Origin: Actinomycetales bacterium
GTDB taxonomy: Bacteria > Actinomycetota > Actinomycetes > Actinomycetales > Cellulomonadaceae
Direction: 5' to 3'
DNA length: 6,976 nt
Assembly (NCBI GenBank): GCA_015655615.1
Contig: JAATES010000234.1
Location: 1 to 6,976, forward strand
How positions within the stretch are numbered: position 1 is the first letter of the stretch; the number at the start of each line of letters is the position of its first letter. The notes under the pieces were generated by a model that was not told the origin of the DNA, ran no database searches, and was given only the letters and a program-made list of their open reading frames with translations. Shown here in pieces: positions 4,121 through 6,976 of the stretch. The position numbers were made by a program, and so were the translations under genes.

Positions 4121-6976
4121 CTAAAGAATGCGTGCGCCCAGGATCGCATCGATGAACTGACGTGCCCATGCCAGCAATTCCGCGCCGGCGAGCGGCCGGC
4201 CACCGATCCGGGCCGTCGTCGGGAACGGCACCAGGACGGTGCGCACAGCCGGCTTGATGACCGACCCCGGGTATAGGCGCTTGAGCCGCAGCTGTGCCGA
4301 TTCCGGCAGCTCGACGGGAGTGAACCGTATGTACTTGCCCTGCCCCGTGACCTCTGCGAGACCATGACGCCGCGCCAGCTGTCGGAACGTCGCGACCTCG
4401 AACAGGTTGTCGACCTCGGCCGGCACCGGACCGTAACGGTCCAGCAGCTCCGCGCGGACCGCGTTGAGCGCCTCATCGTCCGCCGCCTCGGCCACCTTGC
4501 GGTAGGCCTCTAGCCGCAGTCGCTCGCCCTCGATGTACTCGTGCGGGATGTGCGCATCCACGGGAAGCTCCAGCGTGACTTCCGGGAGCTCCTCGTCCTT
4601 CTCGCCCCGGAAGCTGGCCACGGCCTCGCCCACCATGCGCACATAGAGGTCGAATCCCACGCCAGCGATATGGCCGGACTGCTCGCCGCCCAGCAGGTTT
4701 CCCGCGCCCCGGATCTCGAGGTCTTTCATGGCGACCTGCATGCCCGCGCCCAGGTCGGTGAACGCCGCGACCGTGGCGAGGCGGTCGTGCGCGGTCTCGG
4801 TGAGCGGCTTCTCCGGCGGGTACAGGAAGTAGGCGTAGGCGCGGTCACGGCCACGGCCCACCCGCCCGCGAAGCTGGTGGAGCTGGGAGAGCCCGAACAT
4901 GTCAGCGCGCTCCACGATCAGCGTGTTCGCGTTGGAGATGTCCAATCCGGTCTCGATGATCGTGGTGCACAGCAGCACGTCGAACTTCTTCTCCCAGAAG
5001 TCACGGATCACGTGATCCAGCTGGCGCTCGTGCATCTTGCCGTGCGCGACCGCGATCCGGGCCTCCGGCACCAGTTCGCTCAGCCGGGCCGCCGCCCGCT
5101 CGATCGACTCCACCCGGTTGTGGACGTAGAACACCTGGCCCTCGCGCAGCAGTTCGCGGCGCACGGCCGCAGCGATCTGGCGCTCCTCGTAGGCGCCGAC
5201 ATAGGTCAGGACGGGATGACGTTCCTCGGGCGGCGTGGCCAGGGTCGACATCTCCCGGATGCCCGTCACGGCCATCTCCAGGGTCCGCGGGATCGGGGTC
5301 GCGCTCATCGCCAGCACGTCGACGTTGGTCCGCAGCGCCTTCAGGGTCTCCTTGTGCTCCACCCCGAAGCGCTGCTCCTCGTCGATGACGACCAGTCCCA
5401 GGTTCTTGAACCGCACCGAGCCCGTGATGAGCCGGTGCGTGCCGATGACGACGTCGACAGTGCCGTCGGCAAGCCCCTCGAGGACCTCCTTCGCCTCCTT
5501 GTCGGTCTGGAACCGCGAGAGTGCCTTGACGGTGACGGGGAAGCCCGCATACCGCTCGGCGAAGGTCTCCTGGTGCTGCTGGACGAGCAGCGTGGTGGGC
5601 ACCAGGACAGCGACCTGCATGCCGTCCTGGACGGCCTTGAAGGCGGCTCGCACCGCGATCTCCGTCTTGCCGTAGCCGACGTCGCCGCAGATCAGGCGGT
5701 CCATCGGCACGGACTTCTCCATGTCCGCCTTGACCTCGTCGATGGTGACCAGCTGGTCGGCCGTCTCGTTGTAGGCGAAGGCGTCCTCCAGTTCGCGCTG
5801 CCACGGGGTGTCCGGAGAGAAGGCATGCCCCTCGGTGGCCATCCGGGCGCTGTAGAGCCGGATCAGCTCGCTGGCGATCTCGCGGACGTGCTTGCGCGCC
5901 CGGCCCTTGGTCTTCGCCCAGTCGGAGCCGCCCATCTTGCTCAGCGTCGGGGACTCGCCCCCGACGTACCGGGTGATCTGGTCGAGCTGGTCGGTCGGGA
6001 CGTACAGCCGGTCTCCGGGCTGGCCGCGACGCGAGCTCGCATACTCGATGACCAGGTATTCCCGGGTCGTGCGGGCTTCCCCGGTGCCCACCGTGCGCTG
6101 GGTGAGCTCGATGAACCGGCCGACTCCGTGCTGCTCGTGGACGACGTGGTCACCGGCCTTGAGGGCCAGCGGATCAACGGTGTTGCGGCGCCGGGCCGCG
6201 AGCTTGCGCATGTCCCGGGTTGAGGCGCCCACCCGGCCGGTGAGGTCGGACTCGCTGAACATGGCCAGTTTGAGCTCGGGAAAGACGAACCCGGGTCCGG
6301 CCGGAGCCGAGGTGACCAGCACCACCCCCGGCTCCGGAACCTCAGGCAGGTCGGTGACCAACCGTGCCGCGGCCTGCGCCTCGCCGAGTTGCTCCACCAT
6401 CCGGCGAGCCGGGCCGGAGCCCTGCGTGGTGGCGATCAGCCGCCAGCCGTCATGCTGCAGGGCACGAATGTCTGTCAGCGCGCGGGCGACATCGCCGCGG
6501 TAGCCCTCGACGTTCCGGGCGTCGATGCGGATGCCATCGGCGGCCTGGACCCGTCCGTCCGCCGTCACCGGACCGCCCCGCGAACCGGAATCGTCCCGGT
6601 GGACGACCGCGTCATCGGCGGGGTCGTCCGACGCTGCGTCGAGCCCGAAGGCACTGAATGACCACCAGGTCAGCCCACGCCGCTGAGCGACGTGATGCAC
6701 CTCGTCCCAGTCCAGGAACGACGCCGCCGACAAGTCGATCGGCGTATTCCCTCCAGCGGCCGCGCCCGACCAGGCAGCGGCCAAGAACTCCTCGGTCGTC
6801 GCCACGAGGTCGTGAGCCCGCCGCCGCACCCGCTCGGGTTCACTGACGATCAGCAGCGACTCGTCCCGGACCAGGTTGAGCACCGGCAGCAGCCGGTCCA
6901 CCAGGGCCGGGAGAAGGGACTCCATCCCCTCGACTGCGATGCCCTGGGACATCTTCTCCAGCATCTCCGTCGCACC
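4121..6976 (-). CDS. mfd: Transcription-repair coupling factor Mfd, N-terminus missing at right edge
   Basis: Mfd is a DNA translocase that removes RNA polymerase stalled at lesions and recruits UvrA for nucleotide excision repair. The frame is open to the window edge (GATE precedes the first internal ATG at 6964). With 951 residues visible against a usual 1150-1230, some 200-280 N-terminal residues are missing. Counting from that ATG: the end of the UvrB-like region, with GIAVEGMESLLP at 8-19; the RNA polymerase-interacting CarD-like domain from about 268 (GDHVVHEQHGVGRF); Walker A GDVGYGKTE at 427-435; DEEQ at 528-531; SAT at 554-556; TIIETGLDISNAN at 668-680; motif VI QLRGRVGRGR at 697-706; and the TRCF C-terminal UvrA-binding domain from about 800 to the TAG at 4123-4121. 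All helicase motifs are intact, so it should be functional. An Asp-rich, low-complexity segment at about 108-147 looks like a lineage-specific insertion. No clear terminator follows the stop. Confidence 0.97.
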   Translation of the reverse strand, partial: GATEMLEKMSQGIAVEGMESLLPALVDRLLPVLNLVRDESLLIVSEPERVRRRAHDLVATTEEFLAAAWSGAAAGGNTPIDLSAASFLDWDEVHHVAQRRGLTWWSFSAFGLDAASDDPADDAVVHRDDSGSRGGPVTADGRVQAADGIRIDARNVEGYRGDVARALTDIRALQHDGWRLIATTQGSGPARRMVEQLGEAQAAARLVTDLPEVPEPGVVLVTSAPAGPGFVFPELKLAMFSESDLTGRVGASTRDMRKLAARRRNTVDPLALKAGDHVVHEQHGVGRFIELTQRTVGTGEARTTREYLVIEYASSRRGQPGDRLYVPTDQLDQITRYVGGESPTLSKMGGSDWAKTKGRARKHVREIASELIRLYSARMATEGHAFSPDTPWQRELEDAFAYNETADQLVTIDEVKADMEKSVPMDRLICGDVGYGKTEIAVRAAFKAVQDGMQVAVLVPTTLLVQQHQETFAERYAGFPVTVKALSRFQTDKEAKEVLEGLADGTVDVVIGTHRLITGSVRFKNLGLVVIDEEQRFGVEHKETLKALRTNVDVLAMSATPIPRTLEMAVTGIREMSTLATPPEERHPVLTYVGAYEERQIAAAVRRELLREGQVFYVHNRVESIERAAARLSELVPEARIAVAHGKMHERQLDHVIRDFWEKKFDVLLCTTIIETGLDISNANTLIVERADMFGLSQLHQLRGRVGRGRDRAYAYFLYPPEKPLTETAHDRLATVAAFTDLGAGMQVAMKDLEIRGAGNLLGGEQSGHIAGVGFDLYVRMVGEAVASFRGEKDEELPEVTLELPVDAHIPHEYIEGERLRLEAYRKVAEAADDEALNAVRAELLDRYGPVPAEVDNLFEVATFRQLARRHGLAEVTGQGKYIRFTPVELPESAQLRLKRLYPGSVIKPAVRTVLVPFPTTARIGGRPLAGAELLAWARQFIDAILGARIL

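Noticed and set aside
4541..6223. A 560-codon open frame on the plus strand, antisense to mfd
   Set aside because: It is a shadow of the intact Mfd helicase region, with composition typical of antisense frames in GC-rich DNA and no motif of its own.

Overview
The window is GC-rich (codon third positions are almost all G or C). It reads as the chromosome of an actinomycete-type bacterium (Actinomycetota). Supporting signs are the actinobacterial style of the Mfd protein, secreted enzymes with Ala-rich signal peptides, and a C-terminal lysine-rich Ig-like repeat of a kind common in secreted actinobacterial proteins. I cannot name a genus.

All real genes lie on the minus strand and are read from high to low coordinates. 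First comes mfd, the transcription-repair coupling factor, entering from the right edge without its N-terminus and ending at 4121. After a 180-base gap with a promoter-like sequence comes a large secreted multidomain protein starting at 3940. It has an (alpha/alpha)6 six-hairpin glycosidase core, then a beta-sandwich, FN3-like, jelly-roll (CBM6/35-like), PKD-like and tandem Ig-like domains. After a second gap (288-466) with a good promoter and a palindromic candidate operator comes the start of a secreted GH97-type glycoside hydrolase, cut by the left edge.

The most notable observation concerns the end of the glycosidase. Its reading frame stops at a TGA (830-832) in the middle of an Ig-like repeat. 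The same frame then stays open for 120 more codons, to a second TGA at 467. The downstream part completes the interrupted repeat and adds a second one. Aligning the two repeats places the TGA opposite a GGA glycine codon. This is therefore a single-base nonsense change, a sequence error, or a readthrough site. The severed tail is strongly basic with no Asp or Glu, as expected of a surface-retention module, so stopping early could turn a wall-held enzyme into a released one.

The two glycosidases are probably a small extracellular glycan-degrading set placed behind a housekeeping repair gene. Each appears to have its own promoter. The substrate cannot be read from the sequence. I see no RNA genes, insertion sequences, CRISPR arrays or phage genes.
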